From contig NZ_VCLA01000157.1 of assembly GCF_009600885.1 (NCBI RefSeq), positions 25,760-89,759 on the forward strand: a stretch of 64,000 nt of DNA, read 5' to 3'. The notes under the pieces were generated by a model, which was not told the origin of the DNA, ran no database searches, and saw nothing but the letters and a program-made list of their open reading frames with translations. This document shows, piece by piece, positions 52,126-61,059 of the stretch. Both the position numbers and the translations under genes were made by a program. The DNA comes from Streptomyces jumonjinensis. Its GTDB lineage: Bacteria > Actinomycetota > Actinomycetes > Streptomycetales > Streptomycetaceae. Position 1 is the first letter of the stretch, and every line of letters begins with the position of its first letter.

Positions 52126-52330
52126 CGTGTCACACTCCTTGCTCGCGAGGGGGTATTGCGTAAGAGGTGGGCCGCTCTCGGAGTCGAGGGTTGCCCTAAT
52201 TCACTTCGTTTTGTATCAAGTGTCACTTTGCGGGGTTACGGTCGCCCAACTCTGTTATACTCAAAGCGAGCTGACGTATCGTACACCTTCCCAAAGTATC
52301 ATTTCTGTAGGCTGGAAGAAGGGGGGTTCG

Positions 52331-52891
52331 GTGTCAAAGGCGTCAAAAGCCATCGTGTCGGCCATAATCGAACAGAACGGCTGCCTGCTGATGGTGCGCG
52401 AACGTCTGCCCGGAGAGAAGGAGCAGTGGGTTTTCCCCGGTGGCGTGGCTGAGGCGGAGGAGCTGGCGCACGATGCCGTCGCCCGGGAGGTCTACGAGGA
52501 AACCGGCCTGACGCTGACAGGGCCGACGAGCCTGGTCTGCGTCTCGCAGCACGTGGTCACCGGCGATCCGGCCTGGGATGGCACGTGGAGCGTTTTCACC
52601 TTCCTTGCGGGAAGCGTGCAGGGGACGCTGCGCCCCCAGGACCCCGACGAACTGGTCCAAGAGGCCGCGTGGGTCCCCTTCGTCGAGGCGGTAGCCCGCG
52701 TGGCCGCGCACCCCTCCCGTCGGCGCGCCGAGCCGCTCCTCGCCTACCTGCACGGCATGGCGCCCCCCGGCACGCTTTGGCTATGGCCCGGCGGGCCACA
52801 GGACCCACCGGTCGTCATTCCTGCTGCGGGCGCTGATGCCATGCCTGCGCCCCGGCAGCAGAAGCCGAGCGTTCCTGTATCCCCCCGCTGA
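52331..52891 (+). CDS. Nudix hydrolase
   Basis: 186 residues from GTG 52331 with GAAGGGGG upstream. The Nudix box is complete: GGVAEAEELAHDAVAREVYE followed by ETG, with all Gly, Glu and Arg positions conserved. The family hydrolyses nucleoside diphosphates linked to another group; the substrate is unknown. The C-terminal 40 residues are Pro-rich. It lies 18 bases upstream of the WD40 gene and opposite the glycosyltransferase-like gene, so a nucleotide-sugar or signalling-nucleotide substrate is conceivable. Confidence 0.85.
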   Translation: MSKASKAIVSAIIEQNGCLLMVRERLPGEKEQWVFPGGVAEAEELAHDAVAREVYEETGLTLTGPTSLVCVSQHVVTGDPAWDGTWSVFTFLAGSVQGTLRPQDPDELVQEAAWVPFVEAVARVAAHPSRRRAEPLLAYLHGMAPPGTLWLWPGGPQDPPVVIPAAGADAMPAPRQQKPSVPVSPR

Positions 52892-52909
52892 CGAAAGGAG
52901 ACCGAGACC

Positions 52910-55168
52910 ATGCCATCCTTCCCGACCGTCCCCTCTCAGCCCGCCACCTCCCGACTTCGGTACGAGGTCGTTGGGGCGCAGCCGCGAGAGGGTTTTCCGG
53001 AGCGTTTCACGCTCGACCTGTCCGGCGACGGGCACGCGCACCTCGCCTATGAACATGGACCGACCCGGCGGTCCTGGACCGCGCGCACCGAAGACGTTGT
53101 GTGGAGCCGCTTGTGGAAGGCGGCGGAACGCCTGCCCTCCGACGGTGACCCGACCGCCCGGCCTGCCCAGGAATCGGGCCGCCGTCGCCTTGAGGTGTAC
53201 GGTGGCGCCCCGTTACAGCGAACGGTGTTTTGGAGTGAAGCAGCCGCTGCCGGCGTCGGTGCGCTCTTGGACTCGCTGGTCGCCCAGATCAGCGGCCTGC
53301 CCTTGATTGTAGTCACCAACAGTCTTCCCCCGCTGACGCACCGGAGCCAGGCGACGGCGGAGGACGGTCTGCCAGGGCAGGAGGCCGCCGCTGCCTTCGG
53401 GACGGTCGGCGGGCAGCCGGCGTTCGCGCTGGCCCGCAGCGGCGGCGGCTTCGGCGTCTTCTCGGTCGACCCCCTGAAACTGCTCGGGGAGACCGCCGAA
53501 GCGGGACAGCCCATCCGAGCCCTGGCACTGGGAGCGGATGGCGAGCGCGACCTCCTGCTGACGGGCGGCGACGACAACACCCTGTGGACCTGGGACTTGA
53601 CGGGCGATGAGGGGCTGCTGCACGCGCGAGGAGGCCACGGCGCTGTCCGGGCGGTTGCGACAGGCGGCGTCCTGGACGACGACGAACTCCTGTACTCGGG
53701 CGGCGACGACGGCAACATCTGCGGCTGGGATGGCCGGGATGGAGCCGAGCTCGGCGCACTGACCGGGCACGACCAAGCGGTCAATGCGCTGGCCACCGCC
53801 CGCGTCAGCGGCCTGAACCTGCTCGTCTCCGGCGGAGATGACGGGACGGTGCGGATCTGGAACACCGACACGGGTGAGAGACTGCGCCCCTTCGCTCCGA
53901 AGCTGGAATGGGTCAACGCGGTGGCCATCACCGACGTCCACAGCCGGGGGCTGGTCGCCGCGGCAGGCTCCGACCACGTGGTCAGGGTGTGGGACATCGC
54001 CACCGGCGCCCCGACTCAGGCCCTGTCTGGCCACAGCGCGGCCGTGACCGGACTGGCCTTCCTCGACCTGGAGGACCGAGCGGTCCTGGCCTCATGCTCC
54101 TACGACGGCACGATCAAGACCTGGGACGTCGAGGCCGGGCACGTCCTTCACTCATGGCCCGCCCAGGACGACTGGCCGGCGGCCCTGGCGGCAACCTCTT
54201 CGGCAGAGGGAACCCTCCTTGTCTCCGCGGGCGTGACCGGTGCGGTGCGCGTCTGGGACTCGCACGGCACGGCACAGCAGGTGCTGGCGGCGGATCGCGG
54301 TCCGGTCCAAGCGCTCGCGCTGACCACGTACAGGGAGACGACGACGGCGGCCGCGGGAGGCCTTGATGGCTCGCTCACGCTCTGGGATGTCGAGAGTGCC
54401 TCCGCGCGCTACACACTCGCCCCGGATGACGGCCCCATCACCTCGGTCTCTTTCGGCCCGGCAGGCGACACGGTCATCTGCGGAACCGGTCGAGGCACTG
54501 TCCGGGTGCACGCCACCGCGGACGGAGCACTCAAGCAGGTGCCGACCCCCCACACTGACCGGATTCTCTCCCTCGTCTACCTTCCCCTGGGCGGAGGCAT
54601 CGTCGCTTCTGCTGGCGCCGACCGGACGGTACGCACCTGGGAGACATCCACTGGCCGTCCCCTCCTGCGCCTGCGCGGCCATGAGAGCGCAGTGACGGGG
54701 CTGGCAGCCGGAGAAGCCGACTCGACCACGGTCCTGGCCTCGGCGGACGAGGACGCCAAGATCCTGGTGTGGGACGCAGCATCAGGTCGACGCCTGGCGG
54801 ACCTGCACGCTGCGCGTCCGCTCAGCGCCCTCGCCTTCGGGACCGTGAACGGCACCGGTGTCCTCGCCGCCGCGGAACAGGACGGCCCCGTCCGGGTGTG
54901 GGAGGTGCTCTCAGGGGAGGAGCTGGCGACGCTCGACACCACCGACATGGCTGTCACCACACTCACCGTCTGCACGATCGCGGGCACCGCCGCCGTACTG
55001 GTCGGCACACGCGCCAAGACGGTGCACGCCTGGCAACTGCCCGGGGGAGCCGCGATGGGAATGGTCCCCGTCGAGCAGGTTCCGCTCGCCCTGTCCTTCT
55101 CCTCGACTGGATTCCTGCACGTCGCGGGGAGCGCTGGCCTGACATCGATCCACCACTTCTCATCCTGA
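52910..55168 (+). CDS. WD40 beta-propeller protein
   Basis: 752 residues from ATG with AAAGGAG upstream. The first 135 residues are a separate domain (RYEVVGAQPREGFPERFTLD) that is not WD40. From about residue 190 there are about 12 to 14 WD40 blades, seen as LLLTGGDDNTLWTWDL, LLVSGGDDGTVRIWNT, AAAGSDHVVRVWDI, ASCSYDGTIKTWDV and so on. That number fits two seven-bladed propellers. Such proteins are scaffolds; the partner here is probably the Nudix protein encoded 18 bases upstream. Confidence 0.85.
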   Translation: MPSFPTVPSQPATSRLRYEVVGAQPREGFPERFTLDLSGDGHAHLAYEHGPTRRSWTARTEDVVWSRLWKAAERLPSDGDPTARPAQESGRRRLEVYGGAPLQRTVFWSEAAAAGVGALLDSLVAQISGLPLIVVTNSLPPLTHRSQATAEDGLPGQEAAAAFGTVGGQPAFALARSGGGFGVFSVDPLKLLGETAEAGQPIRALALGADGERDLLLTGGDDNTLWTWDLTGDEGLLHARGGHGAVRAVATGGVLDDDELLYSGGDDGNICGWDGRDGAELGALTGHDQAVNALATARVSGLNLLVSGGDDGTVRIWNTDTGERLRPFAPKLEWVNAVAITDVHSRGLVAAAGSDHVVRVWDIATGAPTQALSGHSAAVTGLAFLDLEDRAVLASCSYDGTIKTWDVEAGHVLHSWPAQDDWPAALAATSSAEGTLLVSAGVTGAVRVWDSHGTAQQVLAADRGPVQALALTTYRETTTAAAGGLDGSLTLWDVESASARYTLAPDDGPITSVSFGPAGDTVICGTGRGTVRVHATADGALKQVPTPHTDRILSLVYLPLGGGIVASAGADRTVRTWETSTGRPLLRLRGHESAVTGLAAGEADSTTVLASADEDAKILVWDAASGRRLADLHAARPLSALAFGTVNGTGVLAAAEQDGPVRVWEVLSGEELATLDTTDMAVTTLTVCTIAGTAAVLVGTRAKTVHAWQLPGGAAMGMVPVEQVPLALSFSSTGFLHVAGSAGLTSIHHFSS

Positions 55169-55216
55169 GGCTGCAAGGCGCCGCCTGACACGAGGTGGCG
55201 CAGACGAATGCCGAAC

Positions 55217-55251
55217 AGCGGGGCCCGCCGTCAGTGACGGCGGGCCCCGCT
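55217..55251. terminator. Terminator after the WD40 gene
   Basis: A perfect 17-bp stem (55217-55233 with 55235-55251) with a one-base centre, 48 bases past the stop. Confidence 0.75.
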
Positions 55252-55509
55252 GGCGCGATCTGTGGTGCACCCGCCCACTGCCCAAGGCCGTGTAGGCGGT
55301 GTCCCTGAGTTGCATATGTCCCAGTAGTCCTAGCTCGGACACCAGGGAGCAAGTAATCCGCCGGTAGGTTTGAAGGGCCGTTTCCTGGCGCTGGGGAACT
55401 TCGTTGAGCTGATCGGGTGAATGCCCGAAAGGCCGACGACACGGGCCAACACAGGGCGGACCCCCAGGGGCCTCCCTGCACCCGTTCACCGACACCGAGG
55501 AGACCGACC

Positions 55510-55668
55510 GTGACAGCGCACCTCACCGCGACCTGGGTACGGGTGGGCGCCCAGTGGGTGCGGGCCGACCACAACCTGCGGGGCACCCACGCCCCCGACT
55601 GCCGCCCCTGCCGCATTCGGGGTGCGGTTCCCGGCCGTGGAGGACCGCACGGAGGCGCGGCGGCTTGA
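55510..55668 (+). CDS. Small protein, element-borne
   Basis: 52 residues from GTG 55510 with GAGGAG upstream. TAHLTATWVRVGAQWVRADH, then HAPDCRPCRIRG with a CxxC-like pair. Small proteins like this precede conjugation modules on Streptomyces elements; function unknown. Confidence 0.5.
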   Translation: MTAHLTATWVRVGAQWVRADHNLRGTHAPDCRPCRIRGAVPGRGGPHGGAAA

Positions 55669-55688
55669 TCTCGTTCGTCGGCCTGGTG

Positions 55689-56285
55689 TCAGGCCTCGGT
55701 GTGGCTCCAGGCGCTGGGGACCACGCTGGGGAGGCGGTGGCCGATCTGGTGCTCGCCCTTGGTGCAGCCGGAGAACGGTCCGGAGGAGCCGCGCAGCTGG
55801 GCCAGGGCGGGGTCCAGGTGGTCGCGGTGCCATGCCGAGGGCCCGGTGTATCCGCAGGACACCGGGTCGGTCAGCTCTTGCCAGGCCAGCCAGACCGCGT
55901 GCAGTCGGGCGATGGCCACCGTGTGCTCGAACCAGAGGTGGCACCATCGGGCATCGGCGCTCGGTTCCGCCAGGTAGCCGGGGACGAGGACGCCCTCGAC
56001 CCACTCGATCAGGGCCCTCAGCTCGTCGTCGTAGAGCGGGGATTCGAGCAGCAGGATGAACGGCGGGTACTGCCACTCGTCCTCGTCCTCCGGCTCGCCG
56101 CCGGCCTCCCCCTCGCCCTCTTCTCCGTCGGCGGCGGAGGCCTCGCCCGGCTCTCCTCCCCCGCGGCCGGTGAGCGCGGTGACCTGGGCCGTCAGGTGCG
56201 CGATCTTAGCCTTGAGATCCTCGATGTCCTTGAACATGCCGATCGGCACGGCCAGGTCCGGATCCTCGTCCGGCTCATCGGCCAT
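55689..56285 (-). CDS. DUF4913 protein
   Basis: 198 residues from ATG. The N-terminus is a helix (DIEDLKAKIAHLTAQVTALT) and an acidic linker. Then the DUF4913 domain follows: PPFILLLESPLYDDELRALI, WCHLWFEHTVAIARLHAVWL, and SCGYTGPSAWHRDHLDPALA. It is a regular companion of VirD4/VirB4-type genes on actinobacterial elements. Its start overlaps the TraG stop by 11 bases, so it is the last gene of the conjugation operon. Confidence 0.82.
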   Translation of the reverse strand: MADEPDEDPDLAVPIGMFKDIEDLKAKIAHLTAQVTALTGRGGGEPGEASAADGEEGEGEAGGEPEDEDEWQYPPFILLLESPLYDDELRALIEWVEGVLVPGYLAEPSADARWCHLWFEHTVAIARLHAVWLAWQELTDPVSCGYTGPSAWHRDHLDPALAQLRGSSGPFSGCTKGEHQIGHRLPSVVPSAWSHTEA

Positions 56286-58020
56286 CGCGGGCCGCCTTCC
56301 GCTCCTCGTACGCCGTGACCGCCCGCTCGGTGATCGCCTTCTCCTCGGCCTTCATCTGCGGGCCGATGTGTGCCATCGCCTTCTCCGCGTACCAAGGGCG
56401 CAGACCGATCTGGGCGACCGGCATACCGGTGGCCAGCAGCAGAGCGCTCCCCTTCTTCATGGCGCGGATCTCGGCGGGGTCGAGCACCTGCTCGCGCTGC
56501 TCGGACCAGCTGCGGCTGCCGCCGTCCTTGCCCTTGGAATACGAGCCGCGCTCCACGAAGTGGGCGCCGGTCAGGCTGCTGATGTCCTGGGCGAACTTGG
56601 CATCGTCCAGGCCGACGCCGATAACCTTCTTGGTGGCCGCGCTCCACATCGAATCCATGCCGACCTCCCCCCACGCTTTCACGCCCTGGCGGTAGGACTG
56701 GAGGATGACGAACGGTGTGATGCCGCGGGAGCCCAGGTGGGAGTAGAGGTCGGGCAAGTCGGCGATCTTGCAGATGTTGGCGGCCTCGTCCAGCACGGCG
56801 CGCATCGGCTCGGGCAGACGGCCGCCATGGCGTTCGCCCGCCTCCGCGCCGGCGGTGAAGACCGCGTCGGCGACCGCGGCGACGAGCGCCGAGGACGGGC
56901 CGCCCTTCTTCGACAGGAGATAGAGCGTGTCCTTGCTGGTGGCGAAAGCCTCGGGGTCGAAGCGTGCCCGGTGTTCGTCCGGGGTGACCCATGCGAGGAC
57001 CTTCTCGTCGCGCAGCGCGGACATCGCCGTACGGGCGTTCTGAAAGATGCCCGACTGTGTCTCCTCGGCGATGTTGACCGAGGAGTCCACCTGCTCGGCA
57101 AGAACGGGCTCGTGCTCGTAGAGGACCCTGAGCGGTGCCTTCTCCTTCGGGTCGGCCAGCCAGCGCATGACCTCGCGGACGGTCGCGCCCTCCCACCACG
57201 CGGCCCGGAACAGGCCGGTGAGGAGATCTCCGGCGGCCTGGGACCAGAACGGATCGCCCTGCTCTGACGTGATCTGGCAGACGAAGTGGCTGGCGAGCCG
57301 CTCGGCACCTTCCAGGGTCTCGGCCTGGGCGACCAGGTCGACCCACACGCTCCGCTCGGCCTGGGCCACGCCCTGGGTGTCGAACAGGAAGGTCTGCCCG
57401 ATCTTCGCGCGGGAGCCCTGCGTTGCGGCGTAGACGTCCGCTTTGTTGCTGGTCATCAGCAGAGCGCCGGGGGCTTCCTCCGCCACGGGGATGGCCAGCG
57501 AGGTCGATTTCCCCGCGCGGGGGGCCATGATGGCGACGTAGGTGTCCTCGTCGGATCCACGCAGCTCGACGCCGGAGGGCAGGTGGTCGCCGAGGAGGAC
57601 GCCCCGGTCCCGGGCCGGGATCGCCCTGGGGTCCGTGGCCTTCAGCGAGGCACGGAGCCGGGTGGCGGTCCGGGCGGCGTGCTTTGGCGTCAGCTCGCGC
57701 ACCTGGTGCAGGGTCGCCAGACTGGACGGATTGCGGAACCAGCGGATCACCCAGCGCAGACCCCACACGACGAAGACGACGACGGCCAGGTCCGCCACCG
57801 TGGCGCCGATGGCGGACGCGGTCTGCGAGTGCGGCCAGACCGTCGGCCACTGGGTGGCCATCTCGTACGCGCCCACCAGGGACAGGGGGAAGTCGGCGAC
57901 TTCCTCGCCGGTGACGAGCGCGCCGACCGCAGCCCCGGCCCAGGTCGAGACGGACAGCGCGACGGCGCCGCCGAGGGCGATGCCGCCGGCCGCCCATGCC
58001 CGGTCGTTGTCCGTCATCAT
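56275..58020 (-). CDS. TraG/VirD4-type coupling protein
   Basis: 581 residues from ATG 58020 (a second ATG follows at once). Two or three N-terminal membrane helices lead to the ATPase: PRAGKSTSLAIPV (Walker A) and MRAVLDEAANICKIADLPDL (Walker B and following helix). The DEAANI pattern is the signature of TraG/TraD/VirD4 proteins, which bring the DNA substrate to the secretion channel. Its start overlaps the VirB4-like stop. Confidence 0.9.
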   Translation of the reverse strand: MMTDNDRAWAAGGIALGGAVALSVSTWAGAAVGALVTGEEVADFPLSLVGAYEMATQWPTVWPHSQTASAIGATVADLAVVVFVVWGLRWVIRWFRNPSSLATLHQVRELTPKHAARTATRLRASLKATDPRAIPARDRGVLLGDHLPSGVELRGSDEDTYVAIMAPRAGKSTSLAIPVAEEAPGALLMTSNKADVYAATQGSRAKIGQTFLFDTQGVAQAERSVWVDLVAQAETLEGAERLASHFVCQITSEQGDPFWSQAAGDLLTGLFRAAWWEGATVREVMRWLADPKEKAPLRVLYEHEPVLAEQVDSSVNIAEETQSGIFQNARTAMSALRDEKVLAWVTPDEHRARFDPEAFATSKDTLYLLSKKGGPSSALVAAVADAVFTAGAEAGERHGGRLPEPMRAVLDEAANICKIADLPDLYSHLGSRGITPFVILQSYRQGVKAWGEVGMDSMWSAATKKVIGVGLDDAKFAQDISSLTGAHFVERGSYSKGKDGGSRSWSEQREQVLDPAEIRAMKKGSALLLATGMPVAQIGLRPWYAEKAMAHIGPQMKAEEKAITERAVTAYEERKAARDGR

Positions 58021-59606
58021 CAGGTGGTCACCTCTGTTCGTGCCGGGCGCCGGTTGTTGTCGGTGCGGTACAGGCGCCGTTCGGTGGCGGTCAGCTCCAG
58101 CGATGCCGCGATCCCGGGCCGCGCACCGACCTTGATCAGGTACTTTCCGCGGCCGGGGTGCCGGGCGCCCTCGTCGTCGGCGCTCGCGGTGCCGTCCTCC
58201 GCCGTGTTGCCGGGGTCGATGTCCAGCCCGGTGGAGGTCGCCGACGACCACGAGCCGATCATCATCCGCTCCTGTTCCGTCAGGCTCCGCTTGCCGGTGA
58301 CCCGCCGCAGCTCCTCCTCCGAAGAGGCGCCGATGACCCAGGTGTCGCACCTGTCCATCAGCCCGCGCGCTTTCGCGCGGTCCATCTCGGTCGGCAGAGC
58401 TTCCACGTCGAGCAGCGAGTGTGTGACGTAGATGGTGACGTCGTCGGTGACCCGGTTGAGCCGGGAGATCGCGTCCATCGCGTCCACCAGGCCGGGGCCG
58501 CTCCTCAGGGCCCTCCACATCTCGTCCATCGGCAGGACCAGCTTGCGGTCCATCAGGCCGATGGACCGGGCGGAGTCCACCGCGCTGTAGGTGTACGCCC
58601 AGGTGGCGATCATCCCCGCGCTAACCACGTCGTTTCCGCGGGCGCGGAGCGCGCTGATGTCCACGGACACGGCCGGGGCGGAGATGTCGAGCGGGGTGGT
58701 CGTCGGGCCGTCGAAGAGCCCGCGGAGCGGCCCGCCGACCAGGTTGTCGAGCCCGGCGACGACGGACCGGGTCAGATCCTGGTAGCGATCCCCTTCGGCG
58801 GCCAGCTTCGACCGCAGTTCCTCCGGCGCGGCCCGGAGCACCAGGGCAACGTCGGCGACGACGGGGTCATTCCCGGACCGCTGGGCGGCGGACGCGACCT
58901 GCACGGCGGTGTCCAGCGCGGACCGTTCGATCTCGTCCGGTGCCCTGCCCAGCCCGTGCTTGGTGGACAGCAGCGCGACCAGGGTCCCCATCCGCCGGCC
59001 GTTGAGGACATCGAGCAGGGCCTGGCGGCGGGTGGGGTCGAGCGACTGCACCCTGCCCTTCAGCGGCCCGCTGTCGAGCGGATTGATGCGGCCGATCCCG
59101 TCGCCGATCTTGACGACGGAGCCGCCAAGCTCGCGCACCAGCTCGCTGTACTCGCCCTTCACGTCCCCGGGGACGCACATCATGTGCCCGTAGGCGCTGT
59201 AGACCAGGCAGATGCGTTTGACCAGCGCGCTCTTGCCCGCGCCCGGCTGTGACATGACCCAGACACCCGGATTGGTGGTGATCCGCCCCGTCCAGCCGGA
59301 CGGGTCCACGCACACCAGCTCGCCCGTGAGGACATCCCGGCCGACGGGGACACCGCGCGCCGGGAGGCCGGATCCCAGGAGGAAGGGATAGATCGAACCG
59401 GCCTGGCTGGTGGGGCCGGTGTAGACGGTGCCAGCGTCCTCCACGGGTGCCCGGCCGCCGAACCGGCCGCCCCAGCCGAGCCGGGCCGCGTACCGGTCCT
59501 TCAGCTTCTTCTCGGTCCGCCGTTCGTCGCGGGTCGGCTTCGGCTCGACGGTCCGGCTCACCCGGCGGGGGCTGGTCATGCTCGGCGGCTTCTGCTTGCG
59601 TACCAC
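58020..59606 (-). CDS. VirB4-like conjugation ATPase
   Basis: 528 residues. A basic N-terminus (PTRDERRTEKKLKDRYAARL) precedes the ATPase with SQPGAGKSALVKR (Walker A) and KLVLPMDEMWRAL (Walker B, DE). TIYVTHSLLDVEALP and TWVIGASSEEELRRV follow. This is the motor of type IV secretion channels, shortened relative to VirB4 by lack of the N-terminal half, which the SCO6880 family protein may provide. Confidence 0.85.
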   Translation of the reverse strand: MVRKQKPPSMTSPRRVSRTVEPKPTRDERRTEKKLKDRYAARLGWGGRFGGRAPVEDAGTVYTGPTSQAGSIYPFLLGSGLPARGVPVGRDVLTGELVCVDPSGWTGRITTNPGVWVMSQPGAGKSALVKRICLVYSAYGHMMCVPGDVKGEYSELVRELGGSVVKIGDGIGRINPLDSGPLKGRVQSLDPTRRQALLDVLNGRRMGTLVALLSTKHGLGRAPDEIERSALDTAVQVASAAQRSGNDPVVADVALVLRAAPEELRSKLAAEGDRYQDLTRSVVAGLDNLVGGPLRGLFDGPTTTPLDISAPAVSVDISALRARGNDVVSAGMIATWAYTYSAVDSARSIGLMDRKLVLPMDEMWRALRSGPGLVDAMDAISRLNRVTDDVTIYVTHSLLDVEALPTEMDRAKARGLMDRCDTWVIGASSEEELRRVTGKRSLTEQERMMIGSWSSATSTGLDIDPGNTAEDGTASADDEGARHPGRGKYLIKVGARPGIAASLELTATERRLYRTDNNRRPARTEVTT

Positions 59607-59613
59607 TATTGCA

Positions 59614-61059
59614 TCACCCCTTCACCAGCGGGTTGTAGCCGAGCGGGAGCCCGGCCGCGAACACGGCGGCCTGGGCCCCGTACGCGGGCCGGAGCCGGAT
59701 CGAACGCATGGCCTTCGTCGCCCGTTCCAGCTCCTGGCGTGCCGCGGGCAGTTCACCGGCGCTGCGGGCGGTCACGGTGACCATGAGGGTCCAGTCGACG
59801 ACCTGGTCGCCTGAGGCGGCCTGGGCGGCGGCCCTCTCCGCGCGCTGCGAGTCCGCCCTCTGTGACCACTTCGCGCGTCCCTTCATCTCGGCGGTCGCCT
59901 GCTCGCGTTGCCGCGCGTGGCTGATCTCCCGCTCCAGCACCGCCTCCCCCTCATAGGGGTCGAGCACCCGGTAGGCGATCGTGATCCTGCGCTGGAACCT
60001 GCCCGGCGCGAGCAGGGGGAGGAGAACGGAGTAGGGGATGGGGCGGCGGGGCATCTCCTGGAGCACCCAGGAGATGGAGACGCCGCCGTCGTGAGCGTAC
60101 TCCTCCCATCCGTCGTCGGCCGCGACCGGCCCGCACTCGCCCCACTGGAGTTCCTCGAACTGGGCGTTCCTCGCGGTGAACACGGCCGGGTCGTACGCGG
60201 CCCGGACAATGCGCCGCAGGTCGATGTCGCTCGCGCGCCGCTCGATGTCGGTCCCGGTGCCGGACAGGTCGAGCCCGTCGACCACCTTGAGCGTCTCGGC
60301 GACCTGCTCGGCGAGGTCGACCGGGGGGTTGGCCGAGGCGGAAGGGTCGACGGTCACACTCATCCACGGCGCAACGCTCGCAGTGGCGTGCGGGGTCGTC
60401 CGCACCAGCTCGTCAATGACCCGCTTCGCCAGATCCGGAGCGCCGGGGTCCTTGCGGGCCTGAACGTCGTCGCCCAGGGCCTCGCCCGCGCCCGGGGTGA
60501 TCTGGATCGTCACGCTCGCACCCAGGATCTGCTCGTCGGTCGACATCGCGTCCAGCACCGCAGACCAGGTCCGCAGGCTGCTCTGCACCGCCCCGGTGGG
60601 CGCCATCAGGCTCCCACCGGGCGAGAGCAGGGTGGTGACCGTCATCCGTCCGGTCGCCCGGTCGTGGACCACCCCGACCGACTGACCCGTCGTCGGATCA
60701 TGGGCCTTGATCAGCGTGGAGCTGGCCCCGACGCCGGGCAGATCGAGCCGGTAGGGGTGCGGAAGAAGGAGACGCCGGTACGCCGTGCCCTCGTACCGCG
60801 ATGCCCGCCGCCAGGACAGCTTCGCCCAGTAGTACGACAGCGCACTCATGCCGTGGCGGCGGGCGGCGGCCAGTACAAGGACCGCGACCGTCGCGGGCAG
60901 GGTGACGAGCAGGCTCAGCGGTGCCTGGGTGGCGATCAGTCCGTCCGCCGCCAGGACCACCGCCCCGGTCATCGTCGCGCCCTTGGACAGTCCTGCGACA
61001 CCGCTCCTGCGAGCGCGGAATCCGTCAACCATCAAGGCCCGCGGCACTTCGTGGCTCAT
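59614..61059 (-). CDS. SCO6880 family protein
   Basis: 481 residues from ATG. Two adjacent N-terminal membrane helices (TGAVVLAADGLIATQAPLSL onward) are followed by a cytoplasmic domain (YYWAKLSWRRASRYEGTAYR, RTTPHATASVAPWMSVTVDP). The family always accompanies VirB4-like and VirD4-like genes in Streptomyces. Its arrangement resembles a fusion of a PrgI-like membrane unit with the N-terminal domain of VirB4. It overlaps the VirB6-like gene by four bases. Confidence 0.85.
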   Translation of the reverse strand: MSHEVPRALMVDGFRARRSGVAGLSKGATMTGAVVLAADGLIATQAPLSLLVTLPATVAVLVLAAARRHGMSALSYYWAKLSWRRASRYEGTAYRRLLLPHPYRLDLPGVGASSTLIKAHDPTTGQSVGVVHDRATGRMTVTTLLSPGGSLMAPTGAVQSSLRTWSAVLDAMSTDEQILGASVTIQITPGAGEALGDDVQARKDPGAPDLAKRVIDELVRTTPHATASVAPWMSVTVDPSASANPPVDLAEQVAETLKVVDGLDLSGTGTDIERRASDIDLRRIVRAAYDPAVFTARNAQFEELQWGECGPVAADDGWEEYAHDGGVSISWVLQEMPRRPIPYSVLLPLLAPGRFQRRITIAYRVLDPYEGEAVLEREISHARQREQATAEMKGRAKWSQRADSQRAERAAAQAASGDQVVDWTLMVTVTARSAGELPAARQELERATKAMRSIRLRPAYGAQAAVFAAGLPLGYNPLVKG

